DNA of 64,000 nucleotides. Source: JAHFRG01 sp041495205. Lineage in GTDB: Bacteria > Pseudomonadota > Gammaproteobacteria > Burkholderiales > JAHFRG01. Under the pieces are notes generated by a model. The model was not told the DNA's origin. It did no database searches and saw only the letters and a list, made by a program, of their open reading frames with translations. The DNA is taken from positions 124,001-188,000 of the forward strand of contig JBGQCF010000001.1 of NCBI GenBank assembly GCA_041495205.1, in the 5' to 3' direction. Positions 54,224-63,585 of the stretch are shown here, in pieces (position 1 is the first letter of the stretch; every line of letters begins with the position of its first letter). The position numbers were made by a program, and so were the translations under genes.

Positions 54224-54246
54224 AGCCGGCCTTCTGGCCGGCTTTT
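54224..54246 (+). terminator. Rho-independent terminator
   Basis: AGCCGGCC and GGCCGGCT flank TTCT, followed by TTT. It ends the secreted-protein gene. Confidence 0.88.
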
Positions 54247-54270
54247 CATTTGCCGGCTTCCCGATTGGAT

Positions 54271-54307
54271 TTGACACCCAATCAGCCGGTAATTACAATG
54301 TAATTAC
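54271..54307 (+). promoter_or_regulatory. mazEF promoter with operator repeats
   Basis: TTGACA (54271) and TACAAT (54294) are 17 bases apart. GTAATTAC, itself a palindrome, occurs twice (54289 and 54300) over the -10, as expected for a MazE-bound operator. Confidence 0.8.
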
Positions 54308-54323
54308 TCAGCAAGACCTAACG

Positions 54324-54578
54324 ATGAAAAGCGAAATAATCCGAATCGGCAATTCCCAGGGCGTGCGGCTGCCCAAGACGGTGCTGCACCAGTGCGGGCT
54401 GCAGGGCGCTGTCGAGTTAGAGGTGGAGGGAAACCGCATTGTCATCCACACCACCAGCCGCCCGCGCACCGGATGGGCGGCGGCCTTCGGTAAATCTCAC
54501 AAAAAGCAGGACGATAAGCATTTGGCTTCGTTCCGCACTCCTGCCAACGAGTGGGATGATGCCGAATGGCGATGGTAG
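54324..54578 (+). CDS. mazE: MazE/AbrB-type antitoxin
   Basis: 84 aa. IIRIGNSQGVRLPKTVLHQC is the swapped-hairpin AbrB/MazE domain; the C-terminus (WDDAEWRW) is the toxin-binding tail. It overlaps mazF by 13 bases. Confidence 0.9.
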   Translation: MKSEIIRIGNSQGVRLPKTVLHQCGLQGAVELEVEGNRIVIHTTSRPRTGWAAAFGKSHKKQDDKHLASFRTPANEWDDAEWRW

Positions 54579-54895
54579 TTTCCCGCTTCGAGGTTTACCT
54601 GATCCGTCTCGACCCCACCTTTGGTCACGAAATCCGCAAAACCCGGCCCTGTCTTATCATCTCGCCGGATGAGATGAATCACCACATCGAGACGGTCATC
54701 ATCGCGCCCATGACTACAAAAGGGCGCAATTACCCTACTCGAATACCAGTCACGTTCTCGGGTAAAAAAGGTCAGATTGTGCTTGACCAGATGCGCACGG
54801 TGGACAAAGTCCGTCTTGTCAAAAAGCTGGGCAAGATCGAAAAAACGACACAGAAACGGGTGCTGGCGCTGTTAAAGGAAATATTCGAAGAATAA
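54566..54895 (+). CDS. mazF: MazF/PemK-type toxin
   Basis: 109 aa. RFEVYLIRLDPTFGHEIRKT, RPCLIISPDEMN and GQIVLDQMRTVDKVRLVKKLG are the MazF blocks including the catalytic Arg and Thr region. It cleaves single-stranded RNA. Confidence 0.93.
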   Translation: MAMVVSRFEVYLIRLDPTFGHEIRKTRPCLIISPDEMNHHIETVIIAPMTTKGRNYPTRIPVTFSGKKGQIVLDQMRTVDKVRLVKKLGKIEKTTQKRVLALLKEIFEE

Positions 54896-54902
54896 CCAGC
54901 GG

Positions 54903-55004
54903 ATGGATCTTATTTTGCTTTTGAAAGCCTTTATACTCGGTGTGGTCAAGAGAGTCACCGAGCTTATGCTGATTTCCAGCACCGGCCGGCGCTCCTGCTC
55001 ATGA
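54903..55004 (+). pseudogene. uppP 5'-end fragment (33-aa mini-ORF)
   Basis: MDLILLLKAFILGVV then VTELMLISSTGR parallels the start of the real uppP at 55804 (MDPILLLKALILGIVEGVTE ... SSTGH). It ends after 33 codons with a stop that overlaps the ATG of DUF3014 (ATGA). It is a truncated paralog; it could still serve as a leader. Confidence 0.8.
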
Positions 55005-55795
55005 AAAATCCGATTCGGTGGGTAGTTGTCGTTCTCGTGTTGGCCGGCATTGCGGCTATTGTTTACTATCGCTGGTACAGCCAAGCGCCACAACCGCAGC
55101 CTCAACCTCCGGCACCTGCCGAAATCAAGCCGGCGCCGGAAACCAAGCCGGAGCCAAAGATTCAGCATCCGATTACGGAGGCCGTCGAAGCGAAACGCCT
55201 GCCTGCGCTGGGCGAGAGCGATGCGGCGATGAAGGAAGCGCTGGAGGGATTGTTTGGGCAAAAAGCGCTTGCGCAGTATTTTTACCTTGACGACATAATC
55301 CGTCGCATTGTCGCGACGGTTGACAACCTGCCGCGCGAAAAAGTGGCTCAGCGGGTGATGCCCGTCAAGCCGGTCGCAAAGAAATTTCTCGTGACCGGCG
55401 AAGGAGATAAATTCGTTCTCAACCCCGCCAATTATTCGCGCTATGCGCCTTACGTGCGGCTGGCGGAGGCCGTGAACGTCAAAAAGCTCGTCGCGGTCTA
55501 CGTGCATTTTTATGCGTTGTTCCAGCAGGCGTATAAAGACTTGGGATATCCAACCGGGTACTTCAACGACCGCCTGGTTGAGGTCATCGACCATCTGCTT
55601 GCTGCGCCGGATGTACAGGGGCCGGTCAAGCTCGTCCTGCCGAGCGTGATGTATCAGTTCGCGGATCCTGAGTTGGAGGCGCGTTCGGCCGGCCAAAAGA
55701 TTTTGGTCCGCATGGGAGCCGAGAATGCCGCCAGGATCAAAGCCAAGCTCAAGGAAATCCGGCGCGAGCTGACGGCGCAGGAATTGAAGCAGTAG
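55001..55795 (+). CDS. DUF3014 protein
   Basis: 264 aa. One N-terminal membrane anchor (VVVVLVLAGIAAIVYYRWY), a Pro-rich linker (residues about 30-55), then the DUF3014 domain (FYLDDIIRRIVATVDNLPRE, LVAVYVHFYALFQQAYKDLG). Function unknown; probably periplasmic. It lies directly before uppP. Confidence 0.9.
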   Translation: MKNPIRWVVVVLVLAGIAAIVYYRWYSQAPQPQPQPPAPAEIKPAPETKPEPKIQHPITEAVEAKRLPALGESDAAMKEALEGLFGQKALAQYFYLDDIIRRIVATVDNLPREKVAQRVMPVKPVAKKFLVTGEGDKFVLNPANYSRYAPYVRLAEAVNVKKLVAVYVHFYALFQQAYKDLGYPTGYFNDRLVEVIDHLLAAPDVQGPVKLVLPSVMYQFADPELEARSAGQKILVRMGAENAARIKAKLKEIRRELTAQELKQ

Positions 55796-55803
55796 CGCGG
55801 ATT

Positions 55804-56628
55804 GTGGACCCCATACTGCTGTTGAAAGCGCTCATCCTCGGAATTGTCGAGGGCGTGACTGAATTCCTGCCGGTTTCCAGCACCGGCCACTTGATTCTCG
55901 CCGGCGAGCTGCTCGATTTCAACGACGAGAAAGGCAAGGTGTTTGAAATCGCCATCCAGCTTGCGGCGATTCTCGCCGTGTGCTGGGAATACCGCGTGAA
56001 GCTCATTGAGGTTCTGGTTGGCCTGAATTCAAAGCCGGAAGCGCGGCGTTTTGCACTGAATCTTTTTATTGCTTTTCTACCTGCCGCGATTCTGGGTTTG
56101 CTCTTCATCAAGACCATCAAGCAGTATTTATTTCACGCGGTGCCGGTGGCGCTGGCTTTTATCATCGGCGGGCTGCTGATTCTTTGGGCCGAGCGCAGGA
56201 AACACGAGATCAGGATTCAGCAAGTGGATGAAATGGGCTGGCATGATGCGCTGAAAGTGGGCCTCGCTCAATGTCTGGCGCTGATACCCGGCACTTCGCG
56301 CTCGGGTGCGACCATCATCGGCGGTTTGTTTTTCGGATTGTCGCGCCGCGCGGCGACCGAGTTTTCATTTTTTCTCGCCATTCCCGTCATGTTCGCCGCG
56401 ACGTTTTACGAAATGTACGAGCATCGCGATTTGCTCAATGGCGGAGATGTTGGAATGTTCGCGGTGGGCTTTGTGGCTTCGTTCGCGAGCGCGTTCTTCG
56501 CGGTGCGCGGACTATTGCGCTACATCAGCCATCACGACTTCACGGCGTTTGCGTGGTACCGGATTGGATTCGGTCTGCTGGTGCTGGCCACTTCTTACAG
56601 CGGCCTGGTGAACTGGTCAGCGGGATAA
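55804..56628 (+). CDS. uppP: Undecaprenyl-diphosphatase
   Basis: 274 aa, about eight membrane segments. EGVTEFLPVSSTGHLIL and PGTSRSGATI are the two active-site blocks. It recycles C55-PP to C55-P for peptidoglycan and the O-antigen carrier. Confidence 0.96.
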   Translation: MDPILLLKALILGIVEGVTEFLPVSSTGHLILAGELLDFNDEKGKVFEIAIQLAAILAVCWEYRVKLIEVLVGLNSKPEARRFALNLFIAFLPAAILGLLFIKTIKQYLFHAVPVALAFIIGGLLILWAERRKHEIRIQQVDEMGWHDALKVGLAQCLALIPGTSRSGATIIGGLFFGLSRRAATEFSFFLAIPVMFAATFYEMYEHRDLLNGGDVGMFAVGFVASFASAFFAVRGLLRYISHHDFTAFAWYRIGFGLLVLATSYSGLVNWSAG

Positions 56629-56653
56629 TCTTTGCCGGTGGCAGACCGACAAC

Positions 56654-57316
56654 TCAGTTCTGTTCGTCTTTGAATCCGACGTGCCAGTGCGAGCCATCGC
56701 AAAACGGCTTGTTTTTGGAAGCGCCGCAACGACAGAGCGTGTAATGCTCTTCGGATGCACCCTCGCCCATGATAACGCCCATCAGCTTGATGCCCCCCGT
56801 AACGGCGTAAGGACCGTCTTTGGTTACGGTCACCATGGGCGGGCGCTCCTGGTCGCGATGCTCCACTCCGTCTGTGGAATAGCTCAGCGCGCCGGAAGGA
56901 CAAAGTTTGATGGTTGCCATGATAGCCTCGGCCGCGGCACCGTCGGGGTCTATCCACGGCTCCTTATTCATCCTGAAAACGGCAGCGAGGCGGTCCGTGC
57001 AAAATCCTGCGTGAGAGCAAATGCCGCGGTTATCGTAAATAGTGATGCGCTTGCCTTTGTAGTTCGTGCGATTGTTCTGGCTGCCGTCGGCAAGCTTCTT
57101 GTCTCTGAAGCCGTTCGTGCCATGGGTGCCATCGCAGAACGGTTTATTTTTTGAACCGCCGCAGCGGCACAAGGCCACGCCGCGTACAGAGGAAAGGGGT
57201 TCACCTTTCGAATTCCGCAGGTTGGGAACCAATGCGGGCTCGAGGTTGTTGAGAAGGTAATACGGGCCGTTAGGCAGGCAGGCTATGGCGGGTTTGGAAC
57301 CGCCGCCGTTACTCAT
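56654..57316 (-). CDS. CDGSH iron-sulfur protein with central Fer4_19-like domain
   Basis: 220 aa. Two CDGSH motifs, CRCGGSKNKPFCDGTH (about 50-65) and CRCGASKNKPFCDGSH (about 194-209), each bind a 2Fe-2S cluster through three Cys and one His. Between them is a DUF1271/Fer4_19 domain (ICSHAGFC ... KLCPSGAL). Role in electron transfer or iron sensing is unproven. Confidence 0.9.
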   Translation of the reverse strand: MSNGGGSKPAIACLPNGPYYLLNNLEPALVPNLRNSKGEPLSSVRGVALCRCGGSKNKPFCDGTHGTNGFRDKKLADGSQNNRTNYKGKRITIYDNRGICSHAGFCTDRLAAVFRMNKEPWIDPDGAAAEAIMATIKLCPSGALSYSTDGVEHRDQERPPMVTVTKDGPYAVTGGIKLMGVIMGEGASEEHYTLCRCGASKNKPFCDGSHWHVGFKDEQN

Positions 57317-57343
57317 GTCAAATTTCCTGCAGAATAGGAAACG

Positions 57344-57796
57344 CTACCCTTGCACCCACGGCAGCCCCGCCTTGCGCCAGCCTCCCATGGTGTTGCGGTG
57401 CTGTGCGCCGTCCTTATCGCCTTCAAAACCTTCGAGCACGTTGAAGCAACTTAAGTAGCCGGCTTGGGTAGCCATCACTGCGGCGTTGTGCGAGCGCTGG
57501 CCGCTTCTGCAGATGAACAACACCAGCGCGTCCGGTTTGAGCTGCTGTTTGAGCTGGTTGAGGAAATTGGGATTGGGCTGCGAGCCGGGGTATGCGAGCA
57601 ATTCGATCTCCACGCTGCCGGGGATGCGCCCAACCCAGTCCCATTCGGCGCGGGAGCGCACATCCACCAGCTTGGCGTTAGGCGCTTCGGTCATGAGCAG
57701 GTAGGCTTCCTTGGGAAGAAGCGCGCCTTGGTAGGGTAAATTCATTTCCTTTGCGCGCTGTTTGGCCGCTTCGAGTATCGCGTCAACTTTTCCCAT
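57344..57796 (-). CDS. Rhodanese-domain protein
   Basis: 150 aa from the ATG at 57796. LVDVRSRAEWDWVGRIPGS and the active-site loop ICRSGQRSH (Cys) are typical. It may move sulfane sulfur; partner unknown. Confidence 0.9.
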   Translation of the reverse strand: MGKVDAILEAAKQRAKEMNLPYQGALLPKEAYLLMTEAPNAKLVDVRSRAEWDWVGRIPGSVEIELLAYPGSQPNPNFLNQLKQQLKPDALVLFICRSGQRSHNAAVMATQAGYLSCFNVLEGFEGDKDGAQHRNTMGGWRKAGLPWVQG

Positions 57797-57905
57797 GATA
57801 GGCCTGAATAAACGGATTAGCTGGAACCTCATTATAGCCAAAAACCGCTAAGCCCTTGGCTGGTTTGAAAGGATCGTTCTGGCTAAAGAAGATGCTCCAA
57901 GTTCG

Positions 57906-58028
57906 GCACAATAATGGTGCGATAGTGGATTATTTGAGCCACCTTGGTGCATTTTAATCTGCTATTCAACGGCTAAGGACTTATGGCACAATACTTTGCT
58001 CGTTATTGGCAATGGCACATTTCATGCT
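57906..58028 (+). promoter_or_regulatory. NtrC site and sigma-54-like promoter of glnA
   Basis: GCAC-N7-GTGC at 57906-57920 fits the NtrC site core, and a degenerate second site ends at 57950. TGGCAC-N5-ATGCT at 58013-58028 matches sigma-54 with one mismatch. ntrBC lie 2.3 kb downstream. Confidence 0.6.
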
Positions 58029-58094
58029 AATCAAGTGCCTGCCGATTTCCCCGATTTTAAAAATACTCTGCACTTTCAATCTTAGGAGAGAAAA

Positions 58095-59507
58095 ATGGCG
58101 TCACCCGCTGATGTATTCAAAATAATCAAGGAAAAAGATGTCAAGTTTGTGGATCTGCGCTTTACCGACACCCGCGGCAAGGAACAACATGTCACGGTAC
58201 CCGTGAAGGCGTTTAACGAACTCAAGTTCACTGACGGCCACTATTTCGACGGTTCGTCCATCGCCGGCTGGAAAAGCATTGAAGCCTCCGACATGGTGTT
58301 GCTGCCAGACCCTGACACCACGCGCATGGATCCATTTACGGATGAGGCGGTTCTCAATATCACCTGCGACGTGATTGAGCCTTCCGACGGCAAGGGCTAC
58401 GACCGCGATCCGCGCTCGATTGCCAAGCGCGGCGAGGCCTATCTCAAATCCACGGGCATTGCCGACACCGCGAATTTCGGACCTGAGCCCGAGTTCTTCA
58501 TTTTTGATTCGGTAACCTGGAACGTGGATATGTCCGGCTGCTTCGTCAAAATCAAATCCGAAGAAGCACCGTGGTCGTCCGGCGAGGAATTCGAAGGCGG
58601 CAACTCGGCGCACCGCGCGCCGGTGAAGGGAGGCTACTTTCCGGTGCCGCCGACCGATAGCCTGCATGACATTCGCAATGCCATGGTGCTTGCAATGGAA
58701 GAGCAAGGCGTCGTATGCGAAGTACACCATCACGAAGTGGCGGCAGCGGGGCAAAACGAAATCGGCACCCTGTACAACAGCCTGGTGAAGCGCGCCGACT
58801 GGATGCAAATCCTCAAGTACACGGTCTGGAGCGTAGCGCACTCCTATGGCAAGACTGCGACATTCATGCCCAAGCCCATCGTCGGCGATAATGGCTCCGG
58901 CATGCACGTGCACCAGTCGTTGGCGAAGGACGGCAAGAATCTTTTCTCCGGCAACAGCTATGCGGGGCTGTCGGAACTCGCAATTTATTACATCGGCGGC
59001 ATCATCAAGCACGCCAGGGCGTTGAACGCCATCACCAACCCGGGCACCAATTCCTACAAGCGGCTGGTCCCGGGGTTCGAGGCGCCGATCAATCTGGCGT
59101 ATTCGTCGCGCAACCGTTCTGCGGCGGTGCGCGTGCCGCTGGTGTCGAATCCGAAATCGCGGCGCATCGAGGTGCGCTTCCCCGATCCGATCACCAATCC
59201 TTATCTCGCCTTTACCGCCATGATGATGGCGGGGCTTGACGGCATCCAGAAAAAGATTCATCCGGGCGACCCGATCGACAAGAACCTCTATGACCTGCCT
59301 CCCGAAGAGGCGAAGAAGATTACGCATCCCTGCGCGTCTCTCGATGAAGCGCTGGAGTGTCTGAACAAGGACCGTGAGTTCCTGACGCGTGGCGGCGTGT
59401 TCTCCAACGACATGCTCGATGCTTATGTCGCGCTCAAGATGGAAGAAGTAACGCGCTTCCGCATGACTACGCATCCGCTTGAGTTCGACATGTACTACAG
59501 CCTGTAA
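58095..59507 (+). CDS. glnA: Glutamine synthetase type I
   Basis: 470 aa, normal length; GGAGAG precedes the ATG. DGSSIAGWKSIEASDM, HHEVAAAGQNEIG and KPIVGDNGSGMHVHQS are family blocks; the adenylylation Tyr is in NLYDLPPEE. It makes glutamine from glutamate and ammonia. Confidence 0.98.
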   Translation: MASPADVFKIIKEKDVKFVDLRFTDTRGKEQHVTVPVKAFNELKFTDGHYFDGSSIAGWKSIEASDMVLLPDPDTTRMDPFTDEAVLNITCDVIEPSDGKGYDRDPRSIAKRGEAYLKSTGIADTANFGPEPEFFIFDSVTWNVDMSGCFVKIKSEEAPWSSGEEFEGGNSAHRAPVKGGYFPVPPTDSLHDIRNAMVLAMEEQGVVCEVHHHEVAAAGQNEIGTLYNSLVKRADWMQILKYTVWSVAHSYGKTATFMPKPIVGDNGSGMHVHQSLAKDGKNLFSGNSYAGLSELAIYYIGGIIKHARALNAITNPGTNSYKRLVPGFEAPINLAYSSRNRSAAVRVPLVSNPKSRRIEVRFPDPITNPYLAFTAMMMAGLDGIQKKIHPGDPIDKNLYDLPPEEAKKITHPCASLDEALECLNKDREFLTRGGVFSNDMLDAYVALKMEEVTRFRMTTHPLEFDMYYSL

Positions 59508-59553
59508 TCGCAACCTGCGTCTGTGCTCGACGGGTTGCAGCTTCTCGAACCAG

Positions 59554-59582
59554 CAGGGCGGGTTTACCCGCCCTGTTTTTTT
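59554..59582 (+). terminator. glnA terminator
   Basis: CAGGGCGGG and CCCGCCCTG flank TTTA, followed by seven T. Confidence 0.94.
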
Positions 59583-59727
59583 GGTCAACTGAAATTACTC
59601 TCATGCGTTGATTGCATTGAAAATTCTGCCGGCTTGGCTTACACTTAGTGCTTACCCGGCACCACGGCGGCACGGAGAAGTCTAAAATGCTGCAGGTGCC
59701 GTAATCGTTTGGAAGAGCGGTGAGAAC

Positions 59728-60174
59728 ATGAGAGCTGTATTGGCGGTGATATTGATGCTCGCGGGCGCGCATGCCTGGGCCGATATCTACAAGAAAGTGG
59801 ATGAAGATGGCCGGGTCACCTATTCCAATGTTCCGAGCAAGGGCGCGCAGAAGCTGAATCTCGAGCCGCTCAATACCGTCCCTGCGAGCAAGCCCAAATC
59901 CCAATCCCCCGATAACTTTCCGAGAGTAGACTCCGATACGCAAAAAGGCCGCGACTATAAACGCCGCCAAATTCTTGAGAACGAACTGGCGCAAGAAATG
60001 AACCAGCTCGAGGAAGCCAAGAAAGCCGTTGCTGAGGGACAAGAAGCGCGGCTTGGCGACGAGCGGCACAATTACCAAAAATATCTGGACCGCGTGCAAC
60101 GACTCAAGGATGCGGTTGCCGAACACGAGAAAAATATCGATGCGCTGAGAGAGGAAATTGCGGGATTCAGATAA
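59728..60174 (+). CDS. DUF4124 secreted protein
   Basis: 148 aa. Signal peptide (VLAVILMLAGAHAWA), then DUF4124 (DIYKKVDEDGRVTYSNVP), then a coiled coil (residues about 75-145). Commonly found between glnA and ntrB in betaproteobacteria; function unknown. Confidence 0.9.
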   Translation: MRAVLAVILMLAGAHAWADIYKKVDEDGRVTYSNVPSKGAQKLNLEPLNTVPASKPKSQSPDNFPRVDSDTQKGRDYKRRQILENELAQEMNQLEEAKKAVAEGQEARLGDERHNYQKYLDRVQRLKDAVAEHEKNIDALREEIAGFR

Positions 60175-60356
60175 GCAACTGGCGGAGAACATGGTGCGCG
60201 GAAGATAATCCGCCTGATTCCGCCCGCAATAGTCCCGGCGCTTTAAGCAGAAACCCGGCAGCGTCTGCCGCCCCCTTCATTTCCAGGGCCGCCCACGGCG
60301 CTTTATGGTGGTGCGCTTCTTGCTAGTGTTCTTTTTTGTGGCTGATCCTTTTCTTC

Positions 60357-61427
60357 ATGATACCTGCTGCTTTCCATGGTCTTGAACTGCTTGCGGCTGC
60401 GGTGATTCTCCTCGACCAGGATATGCTGATGCAATACGCCAACCCGGCAGCGGAAAACCTGTTCGAGTCGAGCAGTAAAAACATGCTGGGCCGTCCGCTC
60501 CGCGAGATATTTGATGACGCCGGCACTTTATTGTCGGCAGTGGATTACGCGCTCGCCAACAACTGCAGTTATATCGAGCACGACCTGCGGCTTGCCGCGA
60601 TAGGGCGCCACGAATTGCACTTGAGTTGCGCCGTGACGCCGTTGGAAACAAGGGACGCGCGCGTGCTGCTCGAGTTCAGGCAGATGGATCAGCAGCTGAA
60701 AATCGCCAAGGAAGAGCGCATGTTGGATCAACAACAGGCGAACCGCGAGCTGATCCGCAATCTTGCGCATGAAATCAAAAACCCGCTGGGCGGCATCCGC
60801 GGCGCGGCGCAATTGCTCGAGCGCGAGCTGGAGCGGCCGAGCCTGCATGAATACACCCAGGTCATCATCAAGGAAGCGGATCGGCTGCAAACGCTCCTGG
60901 TCCGCCTGCTCACGCCGCACCGCCTGCCGCGGCTTGCCGAGATCAACATCCACGAAGTCCTCGAGCAGGTGAAAACGCTGCTGCTTGCGGAATATCCGCA
61001 GGGCATCGAAATCGAGCGCGATTACGATAGCAGCCTGCCGCCGCTCACCGGCGACCGCGAGCAGCTGATTCAGGCGACGTTGAACATCATGCGCAACGCG
61101 GCGCAGGCGCTGCAGGGCAAAGGCAGGATCATCCTGCGCACGCGCATTATGCGGCAGACAACGCTGGCGAAGAAACGCTACCGGCACGCGCTGATGGTGC
61201 AGATCATAGACAATGGCCCGGGCGTACCCGAGGCGATCCGCGAAAAGATTTTTTATCCTCTGGTTTCCGGCAAGGAAGGCGGAAGCGGCTTGGGCCTCAC
61301 CATCGCCCAGACTTTCGTCAACCAGCACCATGGTATTATCGAATGCGAAAGCCGGCCGGGGTACACTTGTTTCACGATGCTCTTGCCGCTTGCCGAAGAC
61401 AGCATTTCGCACACGGAGTCAGCCTGA
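60357..61427 (+). CDS. ntrB: Nitrogen regulation sensor kinase NtrB
   Basis: 356 aa from the ATG at 60357; the ribosome site is weak and other starts are possible. A PAS domain (about 10-75) precedes the H-box RNLAHEIKNPLGGIRGAAQL; N and G boxes are NIMRNAAQAL, IIDNGPGVP and GSGLGLTIA. It phosphorylates NtrC under nitrogen limitation and interacts with PII. Confidence 0.94.
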   Translation: MIPAAFHGLELLAAAVILLDQDMLMQYANPAAENLFESSSKNMLGRPLREIFDDAGTLLSAVDYALANNCSYIEHDLRLAAIGRHELHLSCAVTPLETRDARVLLEFRQMDQQLKIAKEERMLDQQQANRELIRNLAHEIKNPLGGIRGAAQLLERELERPSLHEYTQVIIKEADRLQTLLVRLLTPHRLPRLAEINIHEVLEQVKTLLLAEYPQGIEIERDYDSSLPPLTGDREQLIQATLNIMRNAAQALQGKGRIILRTRIMRQTTLAKKRYRHALMVQIIDNGPGVPEAIREKIFYPLVSGKEGGSGLGLTIAQTFVNQHHGIIECESRPGYTCFTMLLPLAEDSISHTESA

Positions 61428-62824
61428 TGAAACCGGTGTGGATTATAGACGACGACCGTTCCATCCGCTGGGTGTTTGAAAAGGCGCTTACGCGCGAAGG
61501 CATCGCCTTCAAAACCTTTGCCGCTTCGCCCGAGGCGATGGCGGCAATCGCCGCAACCCCGCCGCAGGTGGTGGTGAGCGATATCCGCATGCCGGGCACA
61601 TCGGGTTTGGAATTGTTGCAGACTCTGAAGCAACGCTACCCGCAGCTTCCGATCATTATCATGACTGCCTATTCCGATCTGGACAGCGCGGTGGCGGCGT
61701 TTCAGGGAGGTGCTTTCGAATATCTCGCCAAGCCTTTCGATGTGGACCACGCCGTGGAACTGATACGGCGCGCCATGCAGCAGAGTCTGCACGGGCGCGA
61801 CGAAACCGTTGCGGACCAAGCCGAGCCGGAAATTTTAGGGCAGGCGGCTTCGATGCAGGAGGCATTTCGCGCCATCGGCAAGCTCAGCCAGTCGCAGGCT
61901 ACGGTTTTAATCACGGGTGAATCGGGAACCGGCAAGGAACTGGTGGCGCGTGCGCTGCATCGCCACAGCCCGCGCGCTGCCCGGCCTTTTATCGCGATCA
62001 ACACCGCGGCTATCCCCAAGGATTTGCTTGAATCGGAACTCTTCGGGCATGAGCGCGGCGCGTTTACCGGGGCGCAGAGCATGCACCGCGGGCGCTTCGA
62101 GCAGGCTGATGGCGGCACGCTGTTTCTCGACGAAATCGGCGATATGCCGGCGGATTTGCAGACCCGTTTGCTGCGCGTGCTTTCCGACGGCCAGTTCTAC
62201 CGCGTCGGTGGCCAGCAGCCGATAAAGGCTAATGTGCGCGTCATCGCCGCGACCCATCAGGATTTGGAGCAGAGAGTTAAACAAGGATTGTTTCGCGAAG
62301 ACCTGTTTCACCGCATCAACGTGATCCGGCTGCGCCTGCCGTCTTTGCGCGAGCGCCGCGAAGACATTCCGCTGTTGACGCGGCATTTTCTGCAGAAAAG
62401 CGCGAAAGACCTGGGAGTGGAAGCGAAGCGCCTGTCCAATGCCGCCATGAAGTATCTTTCAACCCAGGACTTTCCGGGCAATGTGCGGCAACTGGAAAAT
62501 CTCTGCCACTGGTTGACCGTCATGGCGCCGGGGCAGAATATCGAAGTCAAGGACCTGCCTGCCGATTTGCGCGCTGAAAGCGCGGCTCAGGAAACGGATT
62601 GGATTGACGCGCTGCAGAAGGAAGTGGAGCGTGCGCTTAACCGCGGCGAGCAGGGAATCATGGATGAGCTTTCACGGCAGTTTGAAAAAGCGCTGATCGC
62701 TAAGGCGCTGGCCCATACCGGCGGGCGGCGCATCGAAGCAGCGAGCCTCCTCGGGCTTGGCCGCAATACCTTGACTCGCAAGATCCAGGAACTGGGGCTC
62801 GAGGAGAAGTCGGATAAACCTTAA
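61427..62824 (+). CDS. ntrC: Nitrogen regulation response regulator NtrC
   Basis: 465 aa from the ATG at 61427, overlapping the ntrB stop (TGATG). Receiver Asp52 (VVSDIRMPGTSG), AAA+ Walker A GESGTGKE, sigma-54 loop ERGAFTGAQ, and a Fis-type HTH at the end (RIEAASLLGLGRNTLTRKI). It activates glnA-type promoters with sigma-54. Confidence 0.97.
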   Translation: MKPVWIIDDDRSIRWVFEKALTREGIAFKTFAASPEAMAAIAATPPQVVVSDIRMPGTSGLELLQTLKQRYPQLPIIIMTAYSDLDSAVAAFQGGAFEYLAKPFDVDHAVELIRRAMQQSLHGRDETVADQAEPEILGQAASMQEAFRAIGKLSQSQATVLITGESGTGKELVARALHRHSPRAARPFIAINTAAIPKDLLESELFGHERGAFTGAQSMHRGRFEQADGGTLFLDEIGDMPADLQTRLLRVLSDGQFYRVGGQQPIKANVRVIAATHQDLEQRVKQGLFREDLFHRINVIRLRLPSLRERREDIPLLTRHFLQKSAKDLGVEAKRLSNAAMKYLSTQDFPGNVRQLENLCHWLTVMAPGQNIEVKDLPADLRAESAAQETDWIDALQKEVERALNRGEQGIMDELSRQFEKALIAKALAHTGGRRIEAASLLGLGRNTLTRKIQELGLEEKSDKP

Positions 62825-63585
62825 ATTTCCGCCAGCACCGGGGCGTGATCGGAGGGGCGCTCAGCCTGCCGTGGTTTGGTATCAATCGTGCTGGATTTAC
62901 AAACAGTGGCCAGCGCGCTGCTCAGCAGAATATGATCGATGCGCAGCCCCAGATTGCGGCGGAACGCGCTCAGGCGGTAATCCCACCAGCTGAAGGATTT
63001 CTCGGGTTGCTCAAAAAGACGGAAGCTGTCTTTTAAGCCCAGCTTGAGCAGCTCGCGGAAGGCCTGCCGCTCGTGCGGACTGACCAGAACATTTCCTTCC
63101 CATGCTTGTGGGTCGTGAACATCACGGTCTTCAGGCGCGATGTTCAAATCGCCCAGCACCGCAAGTCGCGGATAGCGGACCAGCTCATCTTTCAGCCAGT
63201 TGTTGAAAGCGGCAAGCCATTCCAGTTTGTAGCGGTACTTATCCGAATCCACGCTTTGTCCATTCGGTACGTAGGCGCAGATCACCCGCACATTCTCAAT
63301 CGTGGCAGCGACGACGCGTTTCCGCGGGTCGTTAAAATCGGGAATCGCCGAAACGGTTTCCTTCCCTTGCTGCTTGCTGAGAATGGCCACGCCGTTGTAA
63401 GTCTTTTCTCCCGAAAATAAGGCGTGGTAGCCTGCCGCTTGAATTTCCACCAGCGGGAACTTGTCGTCTTCCATTTTGGTTTCCTGCAGGCACAGCACGT
63501 CCGGCTGGTTGGCGGAAAGCCAGTCCACAACTTGCGGCAGGCGGATTTTCAGCGAGTTGACGTTCCAGGCGGCAAGCCGCATCAA
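62821..63585 (-). CDS. xth: Exodeoxyribonuclease III
   Basis: 254 aa. AWNVNSLKIRLPQVV, CLQETKMEDDKFP, LGDLNIAPEDRDVH and SDHAPVLAEI are the AP-endonuclease family 1 blocks. It cleaves AP sites in base-excision repair. It converges on ntrC with a four-base overlap. Confidence 0.95.
   Translation of the reverse strand: MMRLAAWNVNSLKIRLPQVVDWLSANQPDVLCLQETKMEDDKFPLVEIQAAGYHALFSGEKTYNGVAILSKQQGKETVSAIPDFNDPRKRVVAATIENVRVICAYVPNGQSVDSDKYRYKLEWLAAFNNWLKDELVRYPRLAVLGDLNIAPEDRDVHDPQAWEGNVLVSPHERQAFRELLKLGLKDSFRLFEQPEKSFSWWDYRLSAFRRNLGLRIDHILLSSALATVCKSSTIDTKPRQAERPSDHAPVLAEI

Noticed and set aside
57984..58000. First sigma-54-like site TGGCACAATACTTTGCT before glnA
   Set aside because: GG to GC spacing is one base too long; the site at 58013 has the correct spacing.
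58101..59588. 495-aa minus-strand ORF opposite glnA
   Set aside because: Mirror frame of glnA without ribosome site or motif.
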